64,000 nt of DNA from Verrucomicrobiales bacterium (GTDB lineage: Bacteria; Verrucomicrobiota; Verrucomicrobiia; Limisphaerales; UBA9464): assembly GCA_027488845.1 (NCBI GenBank), contig JAIYBC010000066.1, forward strand, positions 1-64,000, in the 5' to 3' direction. A program made the translations under genes and the position numbers. Positions 33,070 to 42,764 of this stretch are shown here, piece by piece. Position 1 is the first letter of the stretch, and each line of letters opens with the position of its first letter. A model generated the notes under the pieces. It was not told the origin of the DNA. It did not search any database and saw nothing but the letters and a program-made list of their open reading frames with translations.

Positions 33070-34872
33070 TCAGGGCTTCTCGCTCTGCGGGGTGAAGTCG
33101 CTCTTGGCGCCTGGCACGCTGTACTCGTAGGGGCCGCGGTAGGCGACCGGCTCCGAGGCGAAGTTGCCGTGGGGCGGGGGAGTGGGAGTGGCCCATTCAA
33201 GGGTGGTCGCATCCCACGGGTTGTCCGAGCTCACCTTCTTGCCGACGAAGATGCTCGAGAAGAAGTTGATGATGAAGGGCAGCTGGGCGACGCCGAGGCC
33301 GACGGCGCACATGGTGATCATCTTGTTCAGGCTCAAGGCGGTCGGATCGACGCCTTCGAAGTAGGTCGTTCCGCCGTCGTACATGCGCCGCGACATGCCC
33401 TTGAAGCCCTGGATGAACATCGGGGCGAACACGCAGTTCATGAAGAAGAGCGATCCGGCCCAGTGCAACTTGCCGAGGGTCTCGTTCATCATCCGCCCGG
33501 TGATCTTGGGGAACCAGTAGTAGATGCCGGCGAAGACGGCGAACATGGTTCCCGGGGCGACCACGTAGTGGAAGTGGCCGATCACGTAGTAGGAATCGTG
33601 CAGGTAGATGTCCGAGGCGTTGAAGCCGAGGGGCAGCCCTGTGAGACCGCCGATGCCGAACATCGGGAGGAAGCTCAGGGCGAAGAGCGAAGCGGCATTG
33701 AAGCGAATGGAACCGCCCCAGAGGGAGATGAAGAGCGCGGTCAGGATGATCACCGAGGGGATCGAGATCATCATCGTGGTGGTCTGGAAGAACGTCGCGA
33801 CCTTGGTGCCCATTCCGGTGAGGTACATGTGGTGGGCCCAGACGATGAAGGACAGGAAGCCGACGGACATGGCCGAGTAGACCATGCTCTTGTAGCCCCA
33901 GAGCGGCTTGCGGGTGTTGTTGGCGATGACCTCGGAGACGATGCCGATGGCGGGAAGGATCAGCACGTACACCTCGGGGTGACCAAGGAACCAGAAGAGG
34001 TGCTGCCAGAGAAGCGGGCTGCCGCCGCCGGAGACCGCAAGCGCGGTGCCGTTCACAACCAAGCCCTGCGGCAGGAAGAAGGAACTTCCGAAGAGGTTGT
34101 CCATCAGCTGCATGAGGCCGGCTGCCTCAAGCGGCGGGAAGGCGAGGAGAAGAAGGAACGCGGTGACGAACTGGGCCCACACGAAGAAGGGCATGCGCAT
34201 CCAGCTCATCCCTCGGCACCGGAGCTGGATGATCGTGGCGATGAAGTTGACGGAACCCAACAGGGAAGAGGTGATGAGGAACACCATGCCGATCAGCCAG
34301 TAGGTTTGTCCGTCGAAGTGGTTGGCGAGATCGGTGACCGACGCGAGCGGCGAGTAGGATGTCCAACCGGAGCGTGCGGTTCCACCTGGCGTGAAGAACG
34401 AGGCGAACATGACCACGCCTCCAATGAAATAGACATGGAAGCTCGCCATGTTGAGACGGGGGAACGCCATGTCGGGCGCGCCGATCTGGAGCGGGGTGAC
34501 GTAGTTTCCGAAGGCGCCGAACAGGATCGGCACGATCGCAAGGAACACCATGATGGTTCCGTGCATTGCGCCGAACGAGTTGTAGAGGTCGCCGCTGAGG
34601 TTGCCGCCGGGAGCCATGTCGGATCCGAGGAGCTTCTCCAGAAGGGCACCCACCACCGGGATGGGTTTGCCCGGGTTGGCCAACTGGAACCGCATGGCCA
34701 ACACCAGCAGGAACCCGAAGAACAGGAAGATCAACGAGGCCACGCCGTATTGGACGCCGATGACCTTGTGGTCCGTGCTGAAGATGTACTTGCTGAAGAA
34801 TCCAGGCTCGTGGTGGTCATGGGAATGACCCTTGTGCCCGTGGGCGTGCGCGTGCGTATCTGTGGCTTGCAT
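33070..34872 (-). CDS. coxA: Cytochrome c oxidase subunit I
   Basis: The 600-residue protein is the catalytic subunit with twelve helices. Heme a and a3/CuB ligands are seen in SFGAMHGTIMVF, WFLGHPEVYVLILP (the His-Tyr pair), VWAHHMYLTGM and IGHFHYVVAPG. The N-terminus is histidine-rich (THAHAHGHKGHSHDHHEPG). ATG 34872 is preferred over ATG 34899 because the His-rich leader follows it directly. It lies 14 bp after ctaB. Confidence 0.95.
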   Translation of the reverse strand: MQATDTHAHAHGHKGHSHDHHEPGFFSKYIFSTDHKVIGVQYGVASLIFLFFGFLLVLAMRFQLANPGKPIPVVGALLEKLLGSDMAPGGNLSGDLYNSFGAMHGTIMVFLAIVPILFGAFGNYVTPLQIGAPDMAFPRLNMASFHVYFIGGVVMFASFFTPGGTARSGWTSYSPLASVTDLANHFDGQTYWLIGMVFLITSSLLGSVNFIATIIQLRCRGMSWMRMPFFVWAQFVTAFLLLLAFPPLEAAGLMQLMDNLFGSSFFLPQGLVVNGTALAVSGGGSPLLWQHLFWFLGHPEVYVLILPAIGIVSEVIANNTRKPLWGYKSMVYSAMSVGFLSFIVWAHHMYLTGMGTKVATFFQTTTMMISIPSVIILTALFISLWGGSIRFNAASLFALSFLPMFGIGGLTGLPLGFNASDIYLHDSYYVIGHFHYVVAPGTMFAVFAGIYYWFPKITGRMMNETLGKLHWAGSLFFMNCVFAPMFIQGFKGMSRRMYDGGTTYFEGVDPTALSLNKMITMCAVGLGVAQLPFIINFFSSIFVGKKVSSDNPWDATTLEWATPTPPPHGNFASEPVAYRGPYEYSVPGAKSDFTPQSEKP

Positions 34873-34886
34873 AGAGGAACTCGGAG

Positions 34887-35906
34887 TCAGGAACCGCATT
34901 CCGAAACCGGCGGTGCGGGAAAATTCAACACCACCGCTGTCGGAAGTGGTACAGAAAATGTTGAAGTGGACGGCGGAAATGAGGTGGGCGAAGGCACTTC
35001 CTTAGTCCGGTCGATGACAAGAAACGTCAGGAGGACCGGCAGGTAGAGGATCGAGGAAAAGAAAAGCCGACGAGCGGAGGGGATGTCGAGCAGGATGGCG
35101 AACCGGACGGCGTGGACCAGGAACAGGCCGCCGAGGATGAGTGCGGTGCTGAGGTAAATCCGCCCGCTGACTCCCTGAAGGAAAGGCACGAGGCTCACCA
35201 AAATGAGCGCAATGGTGTTGCGGATGGCGGATGCGGCCGATCGGCGTCCGTCCGGATCGATCCCCGAGAGCATCCGGAAGCCGGCCTTGGAGTATTCTTC
35301 CCGGTAGATCCAGGCGATCGCCATGAAATGCGGCAGTTGCCAGAAGAAGAGGATCGCGAAAAGGGCCCAGCCCTTTGGAGAAAGGGATCCGGTCGCCGCG
35401 GTCCAACCCATCAGCGGCGGCAGCGCCCCGGGGATCGCGCCGACCAAGGTGTTGAGGACCGTGATCCGCTTGAGCGGGGTATAGAGGAAGAGGTAGGTGG
35501 CCAGCGTGATCGCGCCCAGGAAGGCTGTCAGCAGGTTCACCCATACCGCCAGCCAAACGAGGCCGGCGACGGACGTTCCCACACCGAGCGCCAGCACGAC
35601 GGTGGTGTCCATACGGCCGGAGGGGATCGGCCTGGACGCGGTGCGCCGCATGAGGGCGTCATGTTCGCGTTCGATCCACTGGTTCAAGGCCGCCGCGCCA
35701 GCCGCCAGCAGCGAGGTTCCGCCCAGGGCATGGATGCAGAGCCAGCCGGACACGCCCTCCGGCGACCCCAGGAAGAATCCCATGAGCGTCGTCAGGAGCA
35801 CCAAAAGGGTCAGGCGCGCCTTGAACAGCTCGCTGAAGACCTTCAGCCATCCGTGACGGAACTCCGTCACCGGAAGGGTGGTCTCGACTGGGCTGGGTGT
35901 CGTCAC
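34887..35906 (-). CDS. ctaB: Protoheme IX farnesyltransferase (heme O synthase)
   Basis: The 339-residue membrane protein has eight or nine helices and the UbiA-type motifs NQWIEREHDALMRRTASRP (first Asp-rich loop, with Glu for one Asp) and WIYREEYSKAGFRML (second loop). It attaches farnesyl to heme b to make heme O, the precursor of heme A. Order ctaA-ctaB-coxA on the same strand supports the call. The last 40 residues form a variable Pro/Ser-rich tail. Confidence 0.92.
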   Translation of the reverse strand: MTTPSPVETTLPVTEFRHGWLKVFSELFKARLTLLVLLTTLMGFFLGSPEGVSGWLCIHALGGTSLLAAGAAALNQWIEREHDALMRRTASRPIPSGRMDTTVVLALGVGTSVAGLVWLAVWVNLLTAFLGAITLATYLFLYTPLKRITVLNTLVGAIPGALPPLMGWTAATGSLSPKGWALFAILFFWQLPHFMAIAWIYREEYSKAGFRMLSGIDPDGRRSAASAIRNTIALILVSLVPFLQGVSGRIYLSTALILGGLFLVHAVRFAILLDIPSARRLFFSSILYLPVLLTFLVIDRTKEVPSPTSFPPSTSTFSVPLPTAVVLNFPAPPVSECGS

Positions 35907-35918
35907 GAAGTTCGAAGC

Positions 35919-37139
35919 CTAGCCCACGGCGGCGGGCGTGGTCATCTGCGGAATAGAAGTTTTCCCGACGTGTTCCGCGGCCTTGACCGGGTTGGTCCTA
36001 CCGCAAAGCCAAGCCGTCAGTATGCCGGCCGAAAGGGAAAGGGAGCCCACCGCGACGTGGGCTGTGGCGATGTCGGCCGGCTTGTCGTAGAGCACGGTCA
36101 GTATGCCGAGGGTGAACTGGGTGCAGACGAGCCCAAACCAGACGGACGCCATCCGGCGAGCCCCCGTTTCCGGCGGCAGGGCGCGGGTCTTGAAGAAGAC
36201 GGCCACGACACCGGCGAGCGTCAGGATCGCGTTGAGACGATGGAGCATGTGGATGTGAATCTGGAAGGCCGTGATGGGTTCGAACCCATCACGACGGGCT
36301 GAGTACCGCTCAAGAGAGGCCGCATCGGTGGCAGGCCAGATCTGGCCGTGTGCCAGAGGGAGGTCGGGAATCGCGAGTCCCGCGTGTTGGTGACGCATCA
36401 GGAGTCCCAGGAGGAGCTGTCCCAAGACGAGAACGCAGGCCATGCGCGAAAGCAGCTTCGGGTAGGATTCCGCATCAGGTCGGCGGATCGAGTTCCAAGT
36501 GGGGGCCAACCGGAAGGTGAGGCAGACAAGGAGGGCGAAGAACAGCTGGCCGAGGCAACCATGGGCGACACCGAAAAGGATGCCTCCGGTGGTGCCGGCG
36601 ACGGTCCATTGGTCCAGGACGACGCGGAGCCCTCCGAGGCTTCCTTGGATCTGGACCGTCCAGAAGGCCATCCACGCCATGCGCACCGCCGTCGACGAGG
36701 AAGGGGACCGGCCCCAGGGTGTGGCGGCCGCCAGCAGTACGACAGCCGAGATTCCCATCAGGAAATGCGCCTCATTCCGCCAGTTGGAGCCCGCAAAGGC
36801 GAGCAAACCGACGCCGACCGTCAGTTCGATGAATCCGATGGAAGCCAACGTCCGACGTGATTCGGCGCCTCCGACCCAACGGGTGAGGAACACCACCAAT
36901 AGGCCCACCGTCGAGGCCCAGATCCGGTGGGTGTGTTCGTCGAAAATGCCCCCGGTCTTCCAGGTCGAGATCGGCAGGGCGAACATGTTGTATCCGAAAC
37001 TGGTGGGCCAGTCGGGGACGGCCATCCCAACGCCTTTGCTGGTCACCAACCCGCCCATGCAGACCAGACCCAGCGTGGCCAGGGTGACCCCGAGGGAATA
37101 GCGGAAGAGGCCGGTGGAGGCGGAGGTTGGTTTCGACAT
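35919..37139 (-). CDS. ctaA: Heme A synthase
   Basis: The 406-residue membrane protein has eight helices and conserved heme-ligand histidines in DEHTHRIWAST, NEAHFLMG, HIHMLHRLNA and TAHVAVG, with VPDWPTSFG near the start as in CtaA. It oxidises heme O to heme A. ATG 37139 puts the first helix about 12 residues in; a GTG at 37169 is in frame but would place codons in a terminator hairpin. It lies 12 bp before ctaB. Confidence 0.92.
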   Translation of the reverse strand: MSKPTSASTGLFRYSLGVTLATLGLVCMGGLVTSKGVGMAVPDWPTSFGYNMFALPISTWKTGGIFDEHTHRIWASTVGLLVVFLTRWVGGAESRRTLASIGFIELTVGVGLLAFAGSNWRNEAHFLMGISAVVLLAAATPWGRSPSSSTAVRMAWMAFWTVQIQGSLGGLRVVLDQWTVAGTTGGILFGVAHGCLGQLFFALLVCLTFRLAPTWNSIRRPDAESYPKLLSRMACVLVLGQLLLGLLMRHQHAGLAIPDLPLAHGQIWPATDAASLERYSARRDGFEPITAFQIHIHMLHRLNAILTLAGVVAVFFKTRALPPETGARRMASVWFGLVCTQFTLGILTVLYDKPADIATAHVAVGSLSLSAGILTAWLCGRTNPVKAAEHVGKTSIPQMTTPAAVG

Positions 37140-37142
37140 AGG

Positions 37143-37173
37143 AAAAGGCCGTGGCCGGAAGCCGGCCACGGCC
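37143..37173 (-). terminator. Terminator hairpin abutting the ctaA start
   Basis: A perfect 12-bp GC-rich stem (37147-37158 with 37162-37173) and a 3-base loop are followed on the minus strand by four T. It sits 17 bp past the cupredoxin stop, and its T-run ends 3 bases before the ctaA ATG. Confidence 0.85.
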
Positions 37174-37190
37174 CTGAAACTGTCCTCGGA

Positions 37191-37895
37191 TTACTTGACC
37201 GCAAGCTCGAGGGACAACGTGGCCTTGCCACCCTTGACCTCGACCTCACCGGTGACGACGCCGGACTTGAGGTGGTTCGCCTCGACGGTGTACTTGCCGT
37301 CAGGCAGGTCGCCGCTGATGGAGAAGTTGCCGTCCTTGTCGGTCACCGCGAAGAACGGGTGGTCGAAAACGTGGACATAGCCAGACATCCAGGGATGGAC
37401 GTTGCAGATGAGCTTCACGGCCAGCTCCGGCTTGTCGAAGGTCTTCGGATTCACCTGGCCGGCAGTGGCCTGGGCGAAGTTGAATCCCTTGTTCACCTTG
37501 GCCTGGCAGTTCACGTTGTGCATGAACGCGTCCGAGTTCTTGATGTCGATCGTCTGGCCCACCATGGCAACGGAGACGAGGGGCTCATAGACGCAACCGA
37601 CCTGGTCGATCAGCGGCTTGGTTGCCGGGGCCGTGTAGGTCTTGCCGGCGGGAAGCCCGGCCTTGATGTAGACGGCGACGTTGGCGAGGCCCTTGTCGGC
37701 GCCGACCACGTAGGTGCGGGTCATCACCGGCTTGGTGTGCAGAGCGCCGCACATCTTGTCGGCCTTGATCGGGGTGATTTCACGGGCGGGCGGAGCCTCG
37801 CCGTTCAACTTGACCTTGCCGGTGATCTCGGCGGCAGAGGCGCCGGTGGCGGCGACGACCGCCATCGAGGCGGCGAACTTCAGTGTGTTCTTCAT
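37191..37895 (-). CDS. Periplasmic cupredoxin-like copper protein
   Basis: The 234-residue protein has a signal peptide (MKNTLKFAASMAVVAATGASA), a plastocyanin-like domain with a full type 1 copper set (His126 in SDAFMHN, Cys164, His167 and Met170 in CNVHPWM), and a C-terminal carboxypeptidase-regulatory-like beta domain (FAVTDKDGNFSISGDLPDG). It is probably a soluble electron carrier feeding, or a copper protein supporting, the oxidase encoded downstream. It has one of the few clear ribosome-binding sites here (GGAGAG at 37904-37909, 8 bases before ATG). It is followed by a strong terminator. Confidence 0.85.
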   Translation of the reverse strand: MKNTLKFAASMAVVAATGASAAEITGKVKLNGEAPPAREITPIKADKMCGALHTKPVMTRTYVVGADKGLANVAVYIKAGLPAGKTYTAPATKPLIDQVGCVYEPLVSVAMVGQTIDIKNSDAFMHNVNCQAKVNKGFNFAQATAGQVNPKTFDKPELAVKLICNVHPWMSGYVHVFDHPFFAVTDKDGNFSISGDLPDGKYTVEANHLKSGVVTGEVEVKGGKATLSLELAVK

Positions 37896-37967
37896 TTCAA
37901 TGTCTCTCCAGTTAACGGTGAAAATCGGGCGGACGCTAACCTCCGACCCGGGAGGGTCAAGTGGTTC

Positions 37968-37981
37968 GTGAAAGTTTTCAC
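37968..37981 (-). promoter_or_regulatory. Palindrome near the cupredoxin promoter
   Basis: GTGAAA-GT-TTTCAC is a perfect 6+6 inverted repeat. It lies 7 bases upstream of a TTGACC (minus strand, 37955-37960) that could be a -35 element, although no good -10 was found. A repressor or activator operator is possible. Confidence 0.3.
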
Positions 37982-38062
37982 AAGCTTCCGTAAGGGACGA
38001 AGGCCCTTGCCGGTTATTCGAAGGAGCTGCCGCGACCGGTTTCAGGGAGTCATCGGCTTCCC

Positions 38063-38560
38063 TCAGAGATGCTTGATGAAATCGAGCAGGGGGACCAAGT
38101 CGGGATCCTCGCGGGCCATCTCCTTCAGGGGGAGCCTTCCCTTGACCTTGGAAGCCCGTTCCAACCAGATCTTCGCTCCGGCGAGGTCGCCCAATTGGCA
38201 GGCGTAGCAGGCCAAGTTGTAGGCGATGATGCCTTCCTCGGGAAACTGCTCGACGATGGGGAGCAGCAGCTGCATCGCCTCCTGGGTCCGCTTCATCTCG
38301 TGCAGCGTGTAGCTCTGGTGGATCCATCCGGAGGGTCGATCCGGGGCCACGTTGGTCACCAAGCGGGCGACATCCAAGGCGGAGTCCCACTGGCCCCGAG
38401 CGGCGTGGAGGCGCCAGCGGATGTCAAGGACGTCCGGATGTCCTTGGGCCGCCGGGCTCAGGCGTCGAAGTTCCCTGGCGGCCTCGAGGGAATCCCCCAG
38501 TTCGAGCCAGCCTTCGGCAGCGCTCAAGTAGTGCTTGTCGGGAAATCCGATCCCTTCCAC
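38063..38560 (-). CDS. TPR-repeat protein
   Basis: The 165-residue soluble protein consists of about four tetratricopeptide-like helix pairs ([80 protein letters not shown]). Such domains mediate protein binding. It is divergent from the hybrid kinase. No partner is evident. Confidence 0.8.
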   Translation of the reverse strand: MEGIGFPDKHYLSAAEGWLELGDSLEAARELRRLSPAAQGHPDVLDIRWRLHAARGQWDSALDVARLVTNVAPDRPSGWIHQSYTLHEMKRTQEAMQLLLPIVEQFPEEGIIAYNLACYACQLGDLAGAKIWLERASKVKGRLPLKEMAREDPDLVPLLDFIKHL

Positions 38561-38735
38561 GTGCGGAAGCTATTCGGGGTTCGCGCCTTCCGGCAAACCT
38601 GAATTGCCGAGGCCCGGGGCAATCCGTCGGTGTAGGGCCGGGCACAAACAGCCGATTTTCCTCAAGCGCGGGGATCGGAACGCCGATCCGTCGAACGGGG
38701 CGAAGGGTGTCTCCTTCCGGACCCTCCCGTTTTCC

Positions 38736-41669
38736 ATGTCGACATCCATCGCGCCAACGAGCGGCCCCGAGAAGGCCGGCGAGCCGCCGGCAGCCCCTGG
38801 GGCGGCGGGAAGGGCGGCGCTGCTTTGTGCTGTCCTCGCCTTGGTGGCGTTGCTGGTCAACTTCGTGCCGACGGAAGCGGTCACCGGGCTTCGTTTGTGG
38901 GGCGGGGCCTTTCCGGCGATGCTCGCCGCGCTGCTGCTGGGACCGGTACATGGATTGGTCGCCGGGATCGCGGCCGGCGTTGGACTGGGCCTTGCCGTTG
39001 GAGACTGGCTTCCGACCCCGGTTCTTGCCGCGGCCGGGCTTGCAGTCGGCCTCGCGACGCGCCGTGGGGTTTCCCCGATCGCCGCGGCGGTTGGCTTTTG
39101 GACCCTGGTTGGACTGCCTTCGGCCTGGCTGACCTACCGTTTCCAGTATCCGGAAGGCGGCATCCTCAACCTCCTGCGGGCGCTGGAACTTCCGTTCAAC
39201 TCGGTGGTCGGCGTGGTGCTTGCCGACGCCCTGAGGCTCTTCCCGCCGCTTCGCAGGGTCGCCGGCGACCTCGGGCTGTTGCGGGATCGTGCTCCGTTCC
39301 GGGCCTATCTCCTGGGGGGATTCACCGTGGTCGCCACGGTTCCCTTGCTGCTGCTCAGCCTCCTCTACGGCCGCAACCTGTCCCGGCGCCAACTTCAGGA
39401 TGCCCAATCCGACCTGAACCGTGCCACCAGGTCGGTTCGTGGCGCGATTCAGGACTACATCCGGCAGAACGAGCTTGCGGTGCTGACCCTTGCCCGTCAG
39501 ATCGATTCCGGGCGCCGGGAGGCCACCACGGGTTCGATGGAGATCGTCCGGAACCAGTACCCCGGTTTGCTTCGCATCCGGCTTCTAGATGGTACCGGCA
39601 AGGTCCTGCTCCAGACGCCCGCCTCCGCCGGCCCACCGTATTCCGGTGCACCGCTGGTGGAGCGGGTGGCGAAGTCCGAGGAACCCTCGGTCCTCGATGC
39701 GGTCTTGGAGGCGCGGCGATCCCACTTGGGAATCGGTGTCCGCCTGCGTGGAATCGCCGGGGCCAATCCGGGGGTGCTGGCCGGAGAACTCGCGCTCGAC
39801 GGCTTCCCGGCACTCCAACGTTCCTTTGAAGGACTGCGGGAGGTCTCCCTGCTCATCGCCGACCACAGCGGCCGGGTCGTCTTCAGCACCCGAGCGCAGG
39901 AGTTTGCAACCGGTTCCAACGTGGGGGAGGCGCCATTCTGGGCGGGCGCCGCCGCGGCGACGAACAACGGGGACTTCCGCTTCAACCTCCCGGGCGCCAA
40001 ACGGGGTTCCGATCCGGGAGTCCAGATAGCTTGCGCCATGAGCACCGTGCGGCCCGGTGGTGAGAGCGCCTGGCGGGTGATCCTCTGGCAGCCGGTGACC
40101 GAGGCCGAGCGTTCGGCCGCGATCTACTACACCTGCTGCATCGGCAGTTCCCTGGGGATCGTCGCCGTCTGTGTCCTTCTCTCGGGACTGCTCGCCGCCC
40201 GGATCACCCAGCCGATCGAGCGGTTGGTGGAAAGGGTCCGTGCCTTCGACCTCGAGGTCCGTCGTGACCCGGTCGGACCCGGCGCCTCGGGTCCCGCGGA
40301 GGTGGTCGAGCTGTATGAGACCTTCACCGCCATGGAAGGCCGGGTCCAATCCGCCCATGGTGCGGTCAAGGAGGCCCTCGTCCGGGTGGACCAGGCGAAC
40401 CGGGAGCTGCGGGAAGCCCTTTCCTCTGTCGAACAACAGGTCGCGGACCGCACGCGGCAGCTCGAGGACGCAAGCCGACGGGCCACCATGGCCGACCGTG
40501 CCAAGGGGGAGTTCCTAGCCAACATGAGCCACGAGATCCGGACGCCTATGAACGGCATCCTGGGGATGCTGCACCTGCTCGACGGCACCCAGTTGACCGC
40601 GGAGCAGAAGGAGCTGTCGGACACGATACGCTCGAGCGCGGAAGCGTTGCTGACGATCCTCAACGACATCCTGGACTTCTCGAAGATCGAGGCGGGCATG
40701 ATGCGTCTTTGCCTGGAACCCTTCGATCCGGGCGCGCTGGTCCGGTCCGTGGCGAAGCTCTTCTCCGGCCAGGCGATCGAGAAGGGGCTCCAGTTGGAGG
40801 CGGTGGTCGATTCCAAGACGCCTTCACGGGTCGCCGGCGATCCCGATCGCCTGCGGCAGGTCCTCAACAACCTCGTCGGCAACGCGGTGAAGTTCACAAG
40901 CACGGGTTCGGTGACGATCTCCCTTTCGCTGATTTCCCGTACTCCGGAGCGGGCCCGCTTCCGTTTCGAGGTCTCCGACACCGGAATGGGCATGAACGAG
41001 GAGGTCCAAGGCCGGCTGTTCCAGGCGTTCGCCCAGGGCGACAGCTCGACGACACGTCGCTACGGAGGCACGGGGCTGGGCCTCGCGATCTCGCGTCAAC
41101 TGGTGGAGATGATGGGCGGCGGCATCCGGGTCCGAAGCAAGGCCGGCGAGGGATCGGTCTTCACCGTGGAGCTCGACTTGGCCTGCACGGACGATTCGTT
41201 GCCGACGGATGCGGTCGCCTCCGCCACGGCATCCCCGAACGCGGCCCCGGGTCCCCGTGTGAAGCGTCGGCTCGAGCTGCTGGTCGTCGAGGACGAGCCG
41301 ACGAACCAGAAGTTCGCCCGCCGTCTCCTGGAACGCCTGGGCCATGCGGTGCGGGTGGTGGACAACGGCGACGACGCCCTGTCCGGCTGGCTGGCGGGAG
41401 ACCGTTACGACGCCGTGCTCCTCGATTGCCAGTTGCCCACGATGAGCGGGTTCGAGGTCGCCTCGCGGCTCCGGGAGCTGGAGGACCGTACGGGTTTCCC
41501 GGGTCCCAAGGCACACATCATCGCTCTCACCGCCAGCGTGCTGCCGGAGGACCGCAAGCGGGCGATCGAATCGGGCATGAACGACTTCCTGTCGAAGCCG
41601 CTCCGCGTGAGCGATCTCGATTCCGCGTTGGAGCGGGTGCCGCTGAAGAGCCTCTCGATGTCGATCTGA
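38736..41669 (+). CDS. Membrane-bound hybrid histidine kinase
   Basis: The 977-residue protein has an N-terminal block of six or so helices (about 25-185) resembling a 5TM/MASE-type membrane sensor, another helix near 195-215, an extracytoplasmic domain (about 220-455), a helix and HAMP linker (about 465-540), coiled coil, HisKA ([12 protein letters not shown], phospho-His near 598), an ATPase domain ([25 protein letters not shown]) and a receiver (VVEDEPTNQ start, Asp in [10 protein letters not shown] near 896, Lys in FLSKPL). No output domain or adjacent response regulator is present, so it probably signals through a phosphotransfer protein elsewhere. ATG 38736 directly precedes the first helix block. 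Confidence 0.88.
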   Translation: MSTSIAPTSGPEKAGEPPAAPGAAGRAALLCAVLALVALLVNFVPTEAVTGLRLWGGAFPAMLAALLLGPVHGLVAGIAAGVGLGLAVGDWLPTPVLAAAGLAVGLATRRGVSPIAAAVGFWTLVGLPSAWLTYRFQYPEGGILNLLRALELPFNSVVGVVLADALRLFPPLRRVAGDLGLLRDRAPFRAYLLGGFTVVATVPLLLLSLLYGRNLSRRQLQDAQSDLNRATRSVRGAIQDYIRQNELAVLTLARQIDSGRREATTGSMEIVRNQYPGLLRIRLLDGTGKVLLQTPASAGPPYSGAPLVERVAKSEEPSVLDAVLEARRSHLGIGVRLRGIAGANPGVLAGELALDGFPALQRSFEGLREVSLLIADHSGRVVFSTRAQEFATGSNVGEAPFWAGAAAATNNGDFRFNLPGAKRGSDPGVQIACAMSTVRPGGESAWRVILWQPVTEAERSAAIYYTCCIGSSLGIVAVCVLLSGLLAARITQPIERLVERVRAFDLEVRRDPVGPGASGPAEVVELYETFTAMEGRVQSAHGAVKEALVRVDQANRELREALSSVEQQVADRTRQLEDASRRATMADRAKGEFLANMSHEIRTPMNGILGMLHLLDGTQLTAEQKELSDTIRSSAEALLTILNDILDFSKIEAGMMRLCLEPFDPGALVRSVAKLFSGQAIEKGLQLEAVVDSKTPSRVAGDPDRLRQVLNNLVGNAVKFTSTGSVTISLSLISRTPERARFRFEVSDTGMGMNEEVQGRLFQAFAQGDSSTTRRYGGTGLGLAISRQLVEMMGGGIRVRSKAGEGSVFTVELDLACTDDSLPTDAVASATASPNAAPGPRVKRRLELLVVEDEPTNQKFARRLLERLGHAVRVVDNGDDALSGWLAGDRYDAVLLDCQLPTMSGFEVASRLRELEDRTGFPGPKAHIIALTASVLPEDRKRAIESGMNDFLSKPLRVSDLDSALERVPLKSLSMSI

Positions 41670-41800
41670 TCCGGATCCATCCGGACCGGGCGAAGGGGAG
41701 ACTCCCGGCTGCGCCCCAAAGGGAAATCCCTGCAGTTCCTTCGCGGCCAACCGTCACGGCTCCTTCCGGACGGGCCCGAGCCAGCCTCGGCGCGGTCGCC

Positions 41801-42520
41801 TCACCAAGGGCGGGCCGAATCCCGGTCCGGTCTCCGACGTGGTGCCGCAGGCAGCGACTTCTTGCCCTTGGGCGGTTCCTCGGACGTCTCCGAGGCGACC
41901 CCTTCGGTCACGGATTTCAAGGCCTCGTCGATGACCTTCAGCAGCGCGGTTCGCCCGGAGAGCTTGCGAGCGGAGCAGACGAGCGTGTCCGGAGGTCCGT
42001 CGCACCAGGAGGAGATCCGTGATTGGAAGTCCTGGATGTTCGCTTGGACTGTCCCCGGGCTGGCTGCGTCGGACTTGGTGAAGACGAGCACGAACGGCAC
42101 CTCGTTTGCGGCGAGCCACTCGACGAATTCGAGATCTATCGCCTGGGGCGGCAGGGAGCCGTCGACGAGCGCGAAGACGCAGCAGAGGTTTGGACGGTCC
42201 CGGAGGTATTCCATCACCGACTTGTTGAACTTCTTGGAGTCCTTCCTCGCGATGTGCGCATAGCCGTAGCCGGGCAGGTCCACCAGGCGCCATCGGCGGT
42301 TCAGTTCGAAGAAGTTCAACGTCTTGGTCGAGCCGGGCTTCGCGGAGACCTTGGCGAGGTCCGTGGACCCGGTCAGGAAGTTCACCAGCGACGACTTGCC
42401 CACGTTGGAACGCCCGATGAAGGCGAATTCCGGGAGGATCTCATCGGGACATCCCTCGAGGTCCAAGGCGCTGCATTCGAATCGGGCGGAGACGATGTTC
42501 ACAGGTTCTACAACGGACAT
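41801..42520 (-). CDS. engB: Ribosome-assembly GTPase EngB (YihA/YsxC)
   Basis: The 239-residue protein has G1 (GRSNVGKSS), G2 Thr in STKTLNF, G3 (DLPGYGYA) and G4 (FTKSD), the TRAFAC pattern specific to EngB. It helps late assembly of the large ribosomal subunit and is normally essential. About 30 C-terminal residues form a basic tail rich in Lys, Arg and Pro. ATG 42520 gives the standard start; no promoter was identified. Confidence 0.93.
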   Translation of the reverse strand: MSVVEPVNIVSARFECSALDLEGCPDEILPEFAFIGRSNVGKSSLVNFLTGSTDLAKVSAKPGSTKTLNFFELNRRWRLVDLPGYGYAHIARKDSKKFNKSVMEYLRDRPNLCCVFALVDGSLPPQAIDLEFVEWLAANEVPFVLVFTKSDAASPGTVQANIQDFQSRISSWCDGPPDTLVCSARKLSGRTALLKVIDEALKSVTEGVASETSEEPPKGKKSLPAAPRRRPDRDSARPW

Positions 42521-42764
42521 CCTCCCACGGTTTCGACGTCCGGCACACCTCCAAATTGAACTCCAAACCGTTCCGCGGCGTCGGAGCGTCACGCCCGTTC
42601 CCTCAAAAGAAGGTTGCCGTGCCGACGTCTCCGCTCTATCAGTGGGCCGTCTGAAGCCCGTCTGCCCGCGATTCCCGCGGAGCAGCTTCCCCAAGTCAAC
42701 GTTCCCGCGGCAACACTTCCGCCGCATCTGGGTTCGGGCCCTTCCGACACGCACCAAAGTTCCC

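Noticed and set aside
32227-35046. A 939-codon open frame on the plus strand opposite the cox genes
   Set aside because: It is antisense to coxA and coxC, which have complete catalytic motifs. Its composition (Glu/Val/Gly/His-rich, no motifs) is the usual shadow of high-GC third positions. The same applies to the long antisense frames at 3022-4434, 7848-9518, 44200-46002 and 62162-63955.
37140-37169. GTG 37169 as the ctaA start
   Set aside because: It would translate the terminator stem and adds an atypical Arg/Pro-rich lead. Kept as an alternative only.
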